Assembly (NCBI RefSeq): GCF_000147675.1 | Contig: NZ_ADGQ01000060.1 | Location: forward strand, 62,001 to 126,000 | Direction: 5' to 3' | From: Peptostreptococcus stomatis DSM 17678 | GTDB lineage: Bacteria > Bacillota > Clostridia > Peptostreptococcales > Peptostreptococcaceae | DNA length: 64,000 nt | Shown: positions 53,702 through 62,163 of the stretch, one piece after another | Numbering within the stretch: the first letter of the stretch is position 1 | How the letters are laid out: every line of letters starts with the position of its first letter | Translations under genes and position numbers: made by a program | The notes under the pieces: model-generated | What the model saw: only the letters and a program-made list of their open reading frames with translations | Database searches by the model: none | Told to the model about the DNA's origin: nothing

Positions 53702-55066
53702 ATGGATAAAAGAGTTGATAATATAATTATCGGATTTGGTAAAGCAGGAAAAACATTGGCTAATTACTTAACTAGTAAGGGAGAAAAGACTATATTAATA
53801 GAAAAATCTCCTAAAATGTATGGAGGTACTTGCATTAATGTTGGTTGTATTCCATCTAAGTTCCTAGCAACAAGGGCTGATAGGAGACCTTTTAGTAACA
53901 TAAATAATCGAGACTATTATAAAAAGTCTGTAGAAGATAAGAAGGGCCTAATAGCCAAGTTAAATAAGGTTAACTATGATAAGGTCGCAAACAATGAAAA
54001 TGTTGAGGTTATTGATGGACTTGGATCTTTCGTAGATGACCATACCATTAGTATAAAGACTGATAAGGGAGACTACCAGGTTTATGGAGAAAGAATTTTT
54101 ATTAATACTGGAGCAAGGCCTTTTGTACCTAAGGTAGAAGGTTTAGAAATAAAGAAGAGGATCCACTCTAGTGAGACCCTAATGGACTTAGAAGAATTCC
54201 CTGAAACTCTAGCAATATTGGGAAGTGGATTTATAGGACTTGAATTTGCTGCCACATATGCGAAATTTGGGACTAAGGTAACTATCATAGATATGGGGGT
54301 CAAAATCTTACCAAGAGAAGACGAAGATGTGGCTCAGGAAGTATTTGAATCATACAAGTCATTGGGAGTAGACTTTATCTTTAATGCAGCATTAGAAAAA
54401 GTTGACCAGGATGAAGAAACTGTTAAAATTAAATATTCAGTTAATGGTCAAAAGCAGGAACTTACAACAGAGGCACTTTTAGTTGCAACTGGTAGAAGGG
54501 CAAATACTGAAGAACTTAATTTAGAAAAGGCAGGAGTAAAGGTCTCAGAAAGAGGCTTTATCGAAGTAAACAAACACCTACAGACTAATAAGGACCACAT
54601 ATTTGCTATGGGAGATATCAATGGTGGACCTCAGTTCACATATGTATCTTTAGATGACTACCGTATTGTGAAAAGCTACCTAGATGGCAAGGGTGAATAT
54701 ACAAGGGATGACAGACAGCCAATAGCTTTTTCAGCATTCCTTCATCCTACATTCTCAAAAGTAGGTCTAAGTGAAAATGATGCGATAAAGGCAGGATATA
54801 AGGTTAAGATAGCAAAGCTGCCAGTAACTGCAATTCCAAAGGCAAAGATACTTGGAAACCAGACAGGTATTTACAAGGCCGTTGTAGATGCTGATACAGA
54901 CCAGATTTTAGGTGTTGTCTTATTCGGAGAGGAATCTCATGAAGTGATAAATATTGTGGTATTGGCTATGATTATGAAACAGCCATATACAGTGTTGGCA
55001 AATCAGATTTTTACTCATCCTACTATGGCAGAGGCATTGAATGACTTGTTTGGGATGATTAAGTAG
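53702..55066 (+). CDS. RclA/MerA-like NAD(P)-FAD disulfide oxidoreductase
   Basis: A 454-residue flavoprotein. Redox site GGTCINVGCIPSK at about 42-54 with the C-x4-C pair, FAD/NAD dinucleotide folds (IIGFGKAGKTLANYL; LAILGSGFIGLEFAATYAKF), HIFAMGDINGG, and the dimer end FTHPTMAEALNDLF. The catalytic His-x-x-x-Glu is HPTMAE. This is the hypothiocyanous acid reductase/RclA branch, which protects against HOSCN and HOCl, more than a lipoamide dehydrogenase. Function is family-level. AGGAGG upstream. Confidence 0.85.
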   Translation: MDKRVDNIIIGFGKAGKTLANYLTSKGEKTILIEKSPKMYGGTCINVGCIPSKFLATRADRRPFSNINNRDYYKKSVEDKKGLIAKLNKVNYDKVANNENVEVIDGLGSFVDDHTISIKTDKGDYQVYGERIFINTGARPFVPKVEGLEIKKRIHSSETLMDLEEFPETLAILGSGFIGLEFAATYAKFGTKVTIIDMGVKILPREDEDVAQEVFESYKSLGVDFIFNAALEKVDQDEETVKIKYSVNGQKQELTTEALLVATGRRANTEELNLEKAGVKVSERGFIEVNKHLQTNKDHIFAMGDINGGPQFTYVSLDDYRIVKSYLDGKGEYTRDDRQPIAFSAFLHPTFSKVGLSENDAIKAGYKVKIAKLPVTAIPKAKILGNQTGIYKAVVDADTDQILGVVLFGEESHEVINIVVLAMIMKQPYTVLANQIFTHPTMAEALNDLFGMIK

Positions 55067-55226
55067 TGAGTTCGGATAAGCAAATTATGAATAGGTAATT
55101 AAGTAGAATTAAGTTAGGAGGTGTGACTTTGTAGGGGTTAGATTGATGAGGGACTTAATTCTACTAAATTCATATGCTGTTTATTAAGTTCAAAATATTT
55201 AATAAAAAGAAGGAGATTAAAAATAT

Positions 55227-55916
55227 ATGTCAAATCAAGTATAGTATGCACATCAACGCAGCGTTAAATGGTTAAAACATCTGCCAAGGACACAGTTCTC
55301 ACAAGGGGCTTTATATGAGATTGGTTCACTATTGACATTCTTTATGGTAAAAAACTACGCTGATGAATATATTGATATACTTAGAACTGGCACTAAACAA
55401 AAAATTGGTATTAGTGATAGTGAAGATAATGATAGTTTAGGAGTAATTGCTGAACAGATTTCTGATACGACAAAAGATTATATTTTAAAAGAACTTAGCA
55501 AAAATTTGAAAGGGTATGCATTAGAAGATTTTGTAGAAGATTTATTAAAAGCTATGGGATATCATACCAGATTATCAAAACAAGGCGGTGATAGCGGTAT
55601 TGACATAATAGCTTATAAAGATGAGCTACCTCCTAGAATTCTCGTCCAAGTTAAGAGTCAAGATAGTGATATAAAAGAATCTGTTATACAGTCATTGAAA
55701 GGTGCAATGCGTGAAGGTGATTATGGCCTTTTTGTAACATTATCAAACTATACAAAAAATGCACAGAAATATTTGGATAATACGCCAATAATTAGGGGCA
55801 TTAATGGAACAGAACTAGTTGAATTAATATTAAAATATTATCATGACTTAAGTGATAAATATAAAAAGATGATTCCACTGAAGATGGTATATATTCCAGT
55901 TCCAAAAGAAGACTAA
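55227..55916 (+). pseudogene. Mrr-like restriction endonuclease with one early stop
   Basis: The frame from ATG 55227 reads MSNQV, TAG at 55242, then YAHQRSVKWLKHLPRTQFSQ and stays open to 55916. The Mrr catalytic region is visible: YALEDFVEDLLKAMGYHT, GGDSGIDIIAYKDEL, ILVQVKSQ (PD-(D/E)xK core). A good AAGGAG precedes the ATG, so the stop truncates the product unless an internal ATG (55344) is used. It looks like a modification-dependent restriction enzyme. Confidence 0.75.
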
Positions 55917-55919
55917 TTT

Positions 55920-56078
55920 AATTGCTGGTTAAATTTTGTTAAGACTGGAAATCCAAATGACAATGGTCTTCCTAAGTGGGAACCATACACAAGTAGTAAG
56001 GTGATCGAATTTGTCGACAGGGTGGAGATGATTTTAGATCCTAACGAAAGTCTCTATAAGATTTTTGAAAAGGATTAG
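55920..56078 (+). pseudogene. carboxylesterase 3' remnant
   Basis: Reads LNFVKTGNPNDNGLPKWEPY and VIEFVDRVEMIL..., the end of type B carboxylesterases. Nothing else of that gene remains. Confidence 0.6.
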
Positions 56079-56344
56079 CCTTTATAAAATTCTTATCTGG
56101 GTAAGAAAGTTCAAAAAGTAAATAGAATTAGTAGTTTTAAAAAATAATCTTAGATAAATAATTATACTACAAATATATATTTAAAATATAAACTAGTGAA
56201 TATAAAACATTTACTGCTTTTTTCTTGCTTATAACTAATAATATATAATTTAATGTAATTTTATTTATAAAAATTAAATTTAACATGTATTTACACATAT
56301 ATAGACATATAGACAGATTTTTAAAAAAATAAATAAATACATTA

Positions 56345-56373
56345 TTGAAATAGAATATAAACCATGCTATAAT
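56345..56373 (+). promoter_or_regulatory. promoter of the CWB2 surface gene
   Basis: TTGAAA (56345-56350), 17 bases, TATAAT (56368-56373): near consensus. Confidence 0.8.
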
Positions 56374-56457
56374 TGATATCAGTTGAGGACTTTAATATTG
56401 CGAAAATGGTAGTAATATTAAATTAAAAACATCTGTATAAGGTAGGAATGCAGATAG

Positions 56458-56481
56458 GATATAGTCATATTTGACTATATC
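56458..56481 (+). promoter_or_regulatory. perfect palindrome in the surface-gene leader
   Basis: GATATAGTCA and TGACTATATC around a TATT loop, a 10-bp perfect stem some 70 bases before the start. Operator, riboregulator or mRNA-stabilising stem; not a known riboswitch shape. Confidence 0.6.
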
Positions 56482-56551
56482 TAGTGAGGGTGTATATAGA
56501 GGAAAAACTGCGGTTTTATCTTTGTATATAAATAATTCAAGGGGGTACTTT

Positions 56552-59500
56552 ATGAAAAAAGTAGTAAATGTACTGCTTGCGACAACATTGGCGACAAGCA
56601 GTATAGCAGTATTACCAAATGCTGCACTTGCAGATTCAGCTGGATCGACAGTTGAAAGGATTGGTGGGATCAATAGGTATGAGACTTGTGTCAATATCTC
56701 TAAAAAATCATTTGATAATTCAGATGTAGCAATATTGGCGTCAGGTCAAAAAGTTCATGATGCTTTGACAAGTGGAGGTATAGCTGCAAAGTTAAAGGCA
56801 CCATTATTACTTACAAAAAAGGATACTTTACCGAACGTAGTAATGGATGAATTAAAGAGACTTAAGGTTAAAAGAGTCATTTTTGTTGGTGGCGAACAAA
56901 GTATATCTAAGTCATTAGAAAACCAGCTAGCTAAAACTTTCAAGGTTCAAAGAGTGAGTGGAAAAGATAGATATGAGACTTCCATCAAGTTAGCAGAAGA
57001 ATTAAACAAGGGTTCTAAGCAGGAAAATATTATCGTAAATGCTAATACTGTAGATGCCTTGTCAGCAGGACCAGTAGCAGCTAAATTAAATAGGTCAATA
57101 ATATTGACTGATGGAAAAAATTTACCAGAAGGATCTAAATCTGTTGTAGATATTAATTCATCTAGTAATATCATGATAGGTGGAACAGATTCTATGAATA
57201 TCAAAGGCTTAAAGGGAGATAGGATATCTGGTATAAACAGATATGAAACATCTACAAAAATAGCTGAAAAGTATTACCAGGGTAACAATGACAAGGTTGT
57301 GTTAGCTAACGGAACAAATTATATAGATGCCCTATCTGCAATTAACCTAGTACTTAGCAAAAAGGCACCAGTACTATTGGCTAAAACAGATGCCTTAGAT
57401 GCCAGTGTATCTAAGTACCTAGAAAAGAATGCAAAGGGTGCATACCTTCTAGGTGGGGAAGATTCTATTTCAGCTAGTCTTTCTAAAAACATTGAGAAAA
57501 CTATAAAAGATGCTCAGTCTAAGGGTTCAAAGAGAACAGACGATAGGAAAAATGAAAATAAGAAGCCGGATAACAATAAACCAGACAATAAAAAACCTGA
57601 CAGCCCTGTAGAATATGATGAAGTTAAGGTTTTAAAAGATGGTAAGTATGAAGTAGAAGCAGAAGGTTTCTCTAAACTATATGCTAAGTCTAAAAATAAT
57701 AAATTAGTTGCAACTGTTGAAAATGGCAAGATAAAAGATATTGACTTTGAATACAATGATACCGATTCAGAAGTATACAAAAAACCTTTTGGACAGAATA
57801 AAGATAAATTATTTAAAAAACTAAAGGATAATAATTATTTCTTAGACAAGGACAAGGCAGAAAGTTTAAAAGAACTGAATACTATTGCTGATAAACTATA
57901 TAAACTTGTTAAAGAAGATCCTAATGTTTTAAGAACAAACACTGAAGGTATCAAAAAGATAAACGATGAACACAAGGTTGATATAGTAACATCTGCAACA
58001 TATACAACAGCAAGTTTATATAAGGGTAGTCATGACCTTATAAAGAAGATCAACGATGCTGCTGAAATCAAGAAGGTTCCTAGACCTAAAAAAACTGATA
58101 AGCTTAATCTTTTAGCAAAAGAAGATTTTACTAAGCTAGATTTAAATAAAAACTATCCGGATGGAGTTTATTATGGAGACGGATTCGGTTATATAGACAG
58201 TAAGCCAATACCACTAAAAGTTACTGTAGAGGCTGGTAAGATAAAGAGTGTAGAATTCGTAAAGGATGAAGTTTTAAAAGTAAAGCCTAATGATGAATAT
58301 CCAGATCTACCAGATGATGGTAAAACTTTTATCAAGGGATATGAAGGAGCTATTGCTCTAGCTAAATCAGGCGAGACTAATAGACTTAACTATTTTTTGA
58401 AATCTGCAAGAGATACAGAAAGAAAGGTAATTAGTGAGGTTAAAAAATCAACTAGTGATGCTACTGTAGAAGCATATAACAAGGTATTAGATGAATTGTT
58501 CTCAAAGCATGAATTTGGTACACAAAAATTAAGACTTGATAAGAGTCACTTCGATAAGAACGTGCCACATGTATTAGAGTCAAGATTAAATTATTTAACA
58601 AGAACATACATGAATGAAGATCTTGATTACAGATACAAGGTGGATACTATAAGTGGAGCTACTTATACTGCCACAGGAACTATTGAAGCTATAGCAAATG
58701 CACTTAAAAAATCGGATTCTGATGTTAATTTCACTAACCTAACAATTCCAGAAAATAAAGGTTTGAAAGCTAGTTACAACGGAGGAAGTGAAATCGACTT
58801 TAATCAGATAGGATTCAAGGCAGAAATGCTTAAAAAGGGTGAAAATAAGCCAGTAGAAATAGCATTTAAGGACTTTGAAAAACATGGTATAAAGTTATGC
58901 TATGTAGATCATGCAACTGGAGAACTTAAAGAAATAAAGGGCAAGTTAAAATTAACTAAAGAAAACCTAGGATATGACACAAAGAAGGGTCTAGCTCTTA
59001 GATTAGTTCATGAAAAGACTAACACTGTTAAACTAATAAAGTCTATACAGATTTTTGATAATACAAAAATTCAGTGCACAGTTAAAAAAGTGCAGGTAAG
59101 TGAAGTTGGTAAAGAGGATTGGAAGGATGTAGAAGGATTTAACAGTACTCTTGATCCAAAGACTAAGCAGTTAGATTTCAATCAGAAACTTACTATATCT
59201 GAAGAAGTATCAAAAGCTTTGAAGGGTAAGAAGATAAAGTTTAGACTTGTTACAACAAGAGAAGACAACAATGGAGAAAAGATCTTTAATCTAAAGGGCG
59301 GAGACATAGTATGGCCAATATTTGATGATAGTGGCTATTACTCATTCACTATTGCTAATGAAGACTTTACTTCAGGTAGTGAACAGTACAAGTTAGATCA
59401 GGCAGGTATAAATAACTTCAGATTTGCTTTCAATGGAATAAAGTCAGGAGACTTTAGAGATGCCGTTGATGAACTTGCTCGTAAAAAGTATGAGATTAGA

Positions 59501-60568
59501 ACTCAGACTATCAATTTAAATAAAGAAGATACTAATAAGAGCATAGAAGATTTAAAAGCCTTAGCCAAAGAAAAAGTTGATACTAAGTTAATTAAAGATG
59601 CATTCCAAAGAGGATTAATGAGTCAGAAGGGACAAGCATTATTAGATTCAGCAAAAGCAGTAGTAGATTACGATGAGATAGCTAATGCTATAAAGACCGC
59701 TGCAACAAAGGCACAAACAAAGTTTGATGTTAAATTTGAATTTGATGATGGTTCTATATATAAATTTAGACTTCCTGTATATTTTGAAATAAAGAAAGAG
59801 AAAAAGCACCTTCAACTTAAATTTGAGGAAGCTATAAAAGAAAAAAATGTACAGCTTTTACAAGCAGTACCAGATAGCTTTAAAGCCAATGACGAGGCAG
59901 CAAAGAAGAATCTAGAAGCTTTATCAAATACATATGGTAAGTTAGATAGAGATAAAATTGCTGAAAATGTTAAAACAACATATGGTAGCGCATCTAATAA
60001 TATGTTTGTTGAGAAGGTAGAAATAGCTGATAGTGAATTAGAGAAAATAAACACAAGTAAGACTGGTGTATATAGTGTGAAAGCTACAGTGAAACTAATT
60101 GATTCTAACCAGGAAGAAACTAGAGGTGTGTTTGATATTCCGTTCGAAGTAGTACCATATCAGTCTGTAGGTTTCCATCCAAGTTTAAATAAATATAGTA
60201 AAACTACTAAATTGGAATACGGACCTGAAGAAAATATTGATATTACTCGTGATAAGGGCAATCAATCATTCTTAGGTTATTGGTTAAACTACTCTAAGAG
60301 ATTAAATGCTGATGGAAATTGGGATACTACAGATTTTGAAAAAATAAGAGTAAATACATTAGAAGATCTTAAATTATTCACAATAGATGTTGTAAAGGGT
60401 GAGAAGGATACATATACTAAAGATGATATTGTAGACTTGACAAAGCCTGCAAAAGAGATTTTGGATCCTAATGGTCCAACTAAATTATACCTATATAACT
60501 TTGCAAAATCTGTAAATGGTGAACAACCACAAAAGGTATTAATAGGAGAATTTACTTTAAAGAAGTAA
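56552..60568 (+). CDS. secreted CWB2-repeat surface protein with FMN-binding domains
   Basis: A 1338-residue surface protein. Signal peptide (MKKVVNVLLATTLATSSIAV, cleavage near ADS). Three cell-wall-binding type 2 repeats (RIGGINRYETC, RVSGKDRYETS, RISGINRYETS) in residues 35-330, anchoring to wall polymers. A lysine/asparagine-rich linker (KKPDNNKPDNKKPDS). Two FMN-binding-like domains follow: one ending VDIVTSATYTT, a second from YPDGVYYGDGFGYIDSKPIP to VDTISGATYTATG; the SGATYT Thr is the usual covalent flavin site. The rest to 1338 is beta-rich and unassigned. Followed by a strong terminator. It may be an electron-transfer surface protein. Confidence 0.82.
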   Translation: MKKVVNVLLATTLATSSIAVLPNAALADSAGSTVERIGGINRYETCVNISKKSFDNSDVAILASGQKVHDALTSGGIAAKLKAPLLLTKKDTLPNVVMDELKRLKVKRVIFVGGEQSISKSLENQLAKTFKVQRVSGKDRYETSIKLAEELNKGSKQENIIVNANTVDALSAGPVAAKLNRSIILTDGKNLPEGSKSVVDINSSSNIMIGGTDSMNIKGLKGDRISGINRYETSTKIAEKYYQGNNDKVVLANGTNYIDALSAINLVLSKKAPVLLAKTDALDASVSKYLEKNAKGAYLLGGEDSISASLSKNIEKTIKDAQSKGSKRTDDRKNENKKPDNNKPDNKKPDSPVEYDEVKVLKDGKYEVEAEGFSKLYAKSKNNKLVATVENGKIKDIDFEYNDTDSEVYKKPFGQNKDKLFKKLKDNNYFLDKDKAESLKELNTIADKLYKLVKEDPNVLRTNTEGIKKINDEHKVDIVTSATYTTASLYKGSHDLIKKINDAAEIKKVPRPKKTDKLNLLAKEDFTKLDLNKNYPDGVYYGDGFGYIDSKPIPLKVTVEAGKIKSVEFVKDEVLKVKPNDEYPDLPDDGKTFIKGYEGAIALAKSGETNRLNYFLKSARDTERKVISEVKKSTSDATVEAYNKVLDELFSKHEFGTQKLRLDKSHFDKNVPHVLESRLNYLTRTYMNEDLDYRYKVDTISGATYTATGTIEAIANALKKSDSDVNFTNLTIPENKGLKASYNGGSEIDFNQIGFKAEMLKKGENKPVEIAFKDFEKHGIKLCYVDHATGELKEIKGKLKLTKENLGYDTKKGLALRLVHEKTNTVKLIKSIQIFDNTKIQCTVKKVQVSEVGKEDWKDVEGFNSTLDPKTKQLDFNQKLTISEEVSKALKGKKIKFRLVTTREDNNGEKIFNLKGGDIVWPIFDDSGYYSFTIANEDFTSGSEQYKLDQAGINNFRFAFNGIKSGDFRDAVDELARKKYEIRTQTINLNKEDTNKSIEDLKALAKEKVDTKLIKDAFQRGLMSQKGQALLDSAKAVVDYDEIANAIKTAATKAQTKFDVKFEFDDGSIYKFRLPVYFEIKKEKKHLQLKFEEAIKEKNVQLLQAVPDSFKANDEAAKKNLEALSNTYGKLDRDKIAENVKTTYGSASNNMFVEKVEIADSELEKINTSKTGVYSVKATVKLIDSNQEETRGVFDIPFEVVPYQSVGFHPSLNKYSKTTKLEYGPEENIDITRDKGNQSFLGYWLNYSKRLNADGNWDTTDFEKIRVNTLEDLKLFTIDVVKGEKDTYTKDDIVDLTKPAKEILDPNGPTKLYLYNFAKSVNGEQPQKVLIGEFTLKK

Positions 60569-60620
60569 TAAAGCAACAATAAATATTTGTTGAAATACTA
60601 AAGCAAATCAATACATATTC

Positions 60621-60660
60621 AGCAACATCATAAAAATTAACTTATGATGTTGCTGTTTTT
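60621..60660 (+). terminator. strong terminator after the surface gene
   Basis: AGCAACATCATAA and TTATGATGTTGCT form a perfect 13-bp stem with an 8-base loop, then a T run. Confidence 0.95.
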
Positions 60661-60826
60661 AATAATGCACTTAGTTTATGATTTATAATTTAGATAAAAT
60701 TATAATGCTGAACTGTGTTTTAATTATGAAAACTATCGGGTCAATGTTAACACTATAGTTGACCGACATTAACTTGGGGATATAAAGTTCTAAACAACCT
60801 AAAATTTGGGGAAGGAAGTGATAAGA

Positions 60827-61549
60827 TTGGTTATTGAAATATGCATCTTTTTTATCGTAGCTTTAGCCTATTATTTCGCTGACTATATAAAAAAGTTTTG
60901 CAAAGAAATATACATTGTAACTTCAGTTATTTCTTTGATGTCTATTATCCATACAATCTATCTCTTGAATGGATATAGCATTAGTTATTTGGTAGGACTA
61001 AAACAATTTATGAGGGCTATAGATTCTGGTGCAATGGGAGGAGCATTCTTTATCCTAGTCATGTATATGGGTGTTTTTGATATGAAGTATAAAGTATCAA
61101 AAAGATTGAGGATGAACAGGGGAGAATTATCAATTATTGCATGTATTTTTACTATACCTCATAACACACATTACTTTTTTGCATTTTTATTAAATAGCAA
61201 AAATATTGTTAAAATGAGTGGGATTCCACTGTGGACAAATCTAATGATGTTCAGTGCTGGCGTATTTGCAATAGGGATAATGTTGCCACTATTTGTAACA
61301 TCATTTAGATTAATAAGGAAAAAAATGACAGGCAAGAAATGGAAAAGCTTGCAAGAATTTGCATATATTTTTTATGCCATGGTTTTTGTACAGGTTATAA
61401 TGGTTTATATATCTAAACCATCATCATTGGTAAGAAATATAAATTTAGCTTTCTATTGTCTTGTTTTCATTTCATACACTTTCTTCAAGGTTAAGATAAT
61501 TATGGAAAAGAAGTTTGCGGCCAAAAAGGCAAGTTTGGCTGTAAAGTAG
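60827..61549 (+). CDS. heme-type membrane protein (ferric reductase-like)
   Basis: A 240-residue membrane protein with about six segments. Histidines inside or near segments (IIHTIYLLNG, TIPHNTHYFFAFLL) resemble heme ligands of ferric reductase/MsrQ-type proteins, and it stands in front of FMN-binding surface proteins, where such cytochrome-like components feed electrons outward. TTG 60827 is chosen with AAGGAAG upstream; it lies after the terminator of the surface gene and starts a new transcript. Heme binding is inferred. Confidence 0.65.
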   Translation: MVIEICIFFIVALAYYFADYIKKFCKEIYIVTSVISLMSIIHTIYLLNGYSISYLVGLKQFMRAIDSGAMGGAFFILVMYMGVFDMKYKVSKRLRMNRGELSIIACIFTIPHNTHYFFAFLLNSKNIVKMSGIPLWTNLMMFSAGVFAIGIMLPLFVTSFRLIRKKMTGKKWKSLQEFAYIFYAMVFVQVIMVYISKPSSLVRNINLAFYCLVFISYTFFKVKIIMEKKFAAKKASLAVK

Positions 61550-61638
61550 AATATATGAATATATATCTAACCAGATTATATTCCTAATATAATTGTGGTA
61601 AAGAGGGAGTCAAATTAATTTATACTTGGAGGTGTGTA

Positions 61639-62163
61639 ATGGAAAAGAAAAATATGATAATAACTGCTGCAATATCTTTCTTGTTAGTCGTTGCAATAGT
61701 AATGGGGACAAGTATAAGTAAAAATAAGGTGGCAAGAAACGATAGTTCACCATCAAATAGAGTGCAAAGTGAGGATAATAAAGGTGATACATCTAATTCA
61801 CCTTCAAATGATGATAGCAGTAACAGTGATATAAATTCAGAAAAGAAACCTAGTTCAAATAATGATTCAAGTTCTAATTCTAATTCATCTAGTTCAAAAT
61901 ACAAGGATGGAGAATATACAGGAAGTGCTCCTGGCTATCATGGGGATGTTAAGGTAAGTGTCAGGGTAGAAGGAGGACAAATTAAAGATATCCGTATTGT
62001 TGAGAATTCTGATGATGCAGAATACTTTGAAAAGGCTAGATCGTTGATATCCGACATAGTAAGTAAACAAAGTACAGATGTATCAGTTGTTAGTGGTGCG
62101 ACTTATAGTTCCAATGGGATTATAGGTGCAGTTAATAACGCATTGGCTAGTGGAGGAAATTAA
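61639..62163 (+). CDS. membrane-anchored single FMN-binding protein
   Basis: A 174-residue protein. N-terminal anchor (IITAAISFLLVVAIVMGTSI), a Ser/Asn/Asp-rich spacer of about 60 residues, then one FMN-binding domain: YKDGEYTGSAPGYHGDVKVS, GGQIKDIRIVENSD, SDVSVVSGATYSSNG-like end (SGATYSS, Thr likely flavinylated by an ApbE enzyme elsewhere). The next gene overlaps by one base. The layout matches the small flavin carriers of extracellular electron-transfer loci. Confidence 0.85.
   Translation: MEKKNMIITAAISFLLVVAIVMGTSISKNKVARNDSSPSNRVQSEDNKGDTSNSPSNDDSSNSDINSEKKPSSNNDSSSNSNSSSSKYKDGEYTGSAPGYHGDVKVSVRVEGGQIKDIRIVENSDDAEYFEKARSLISDIVSKQSTDVSVVSGATYSSNGIIGAVNNALASGGN

Larger units (their letters stand above)
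56079..56551. other. promoter and leader of the CWB2 surface gene
   Basis: AT-rich, without genes. It contains the promoter at 56345-56373 and the leader palindrome at 56458-56481; the leader is about 170 bases. Confidence 0.6.

Noticed and set aside
53702-55066. Mercuric reductase in a mer operon
   Set aside because: No MerR, MerT or MerP nearby and no N-terminal heavy-metal domain or C-terminal vicinal Cys pair; the RclA-like end is a better fit.
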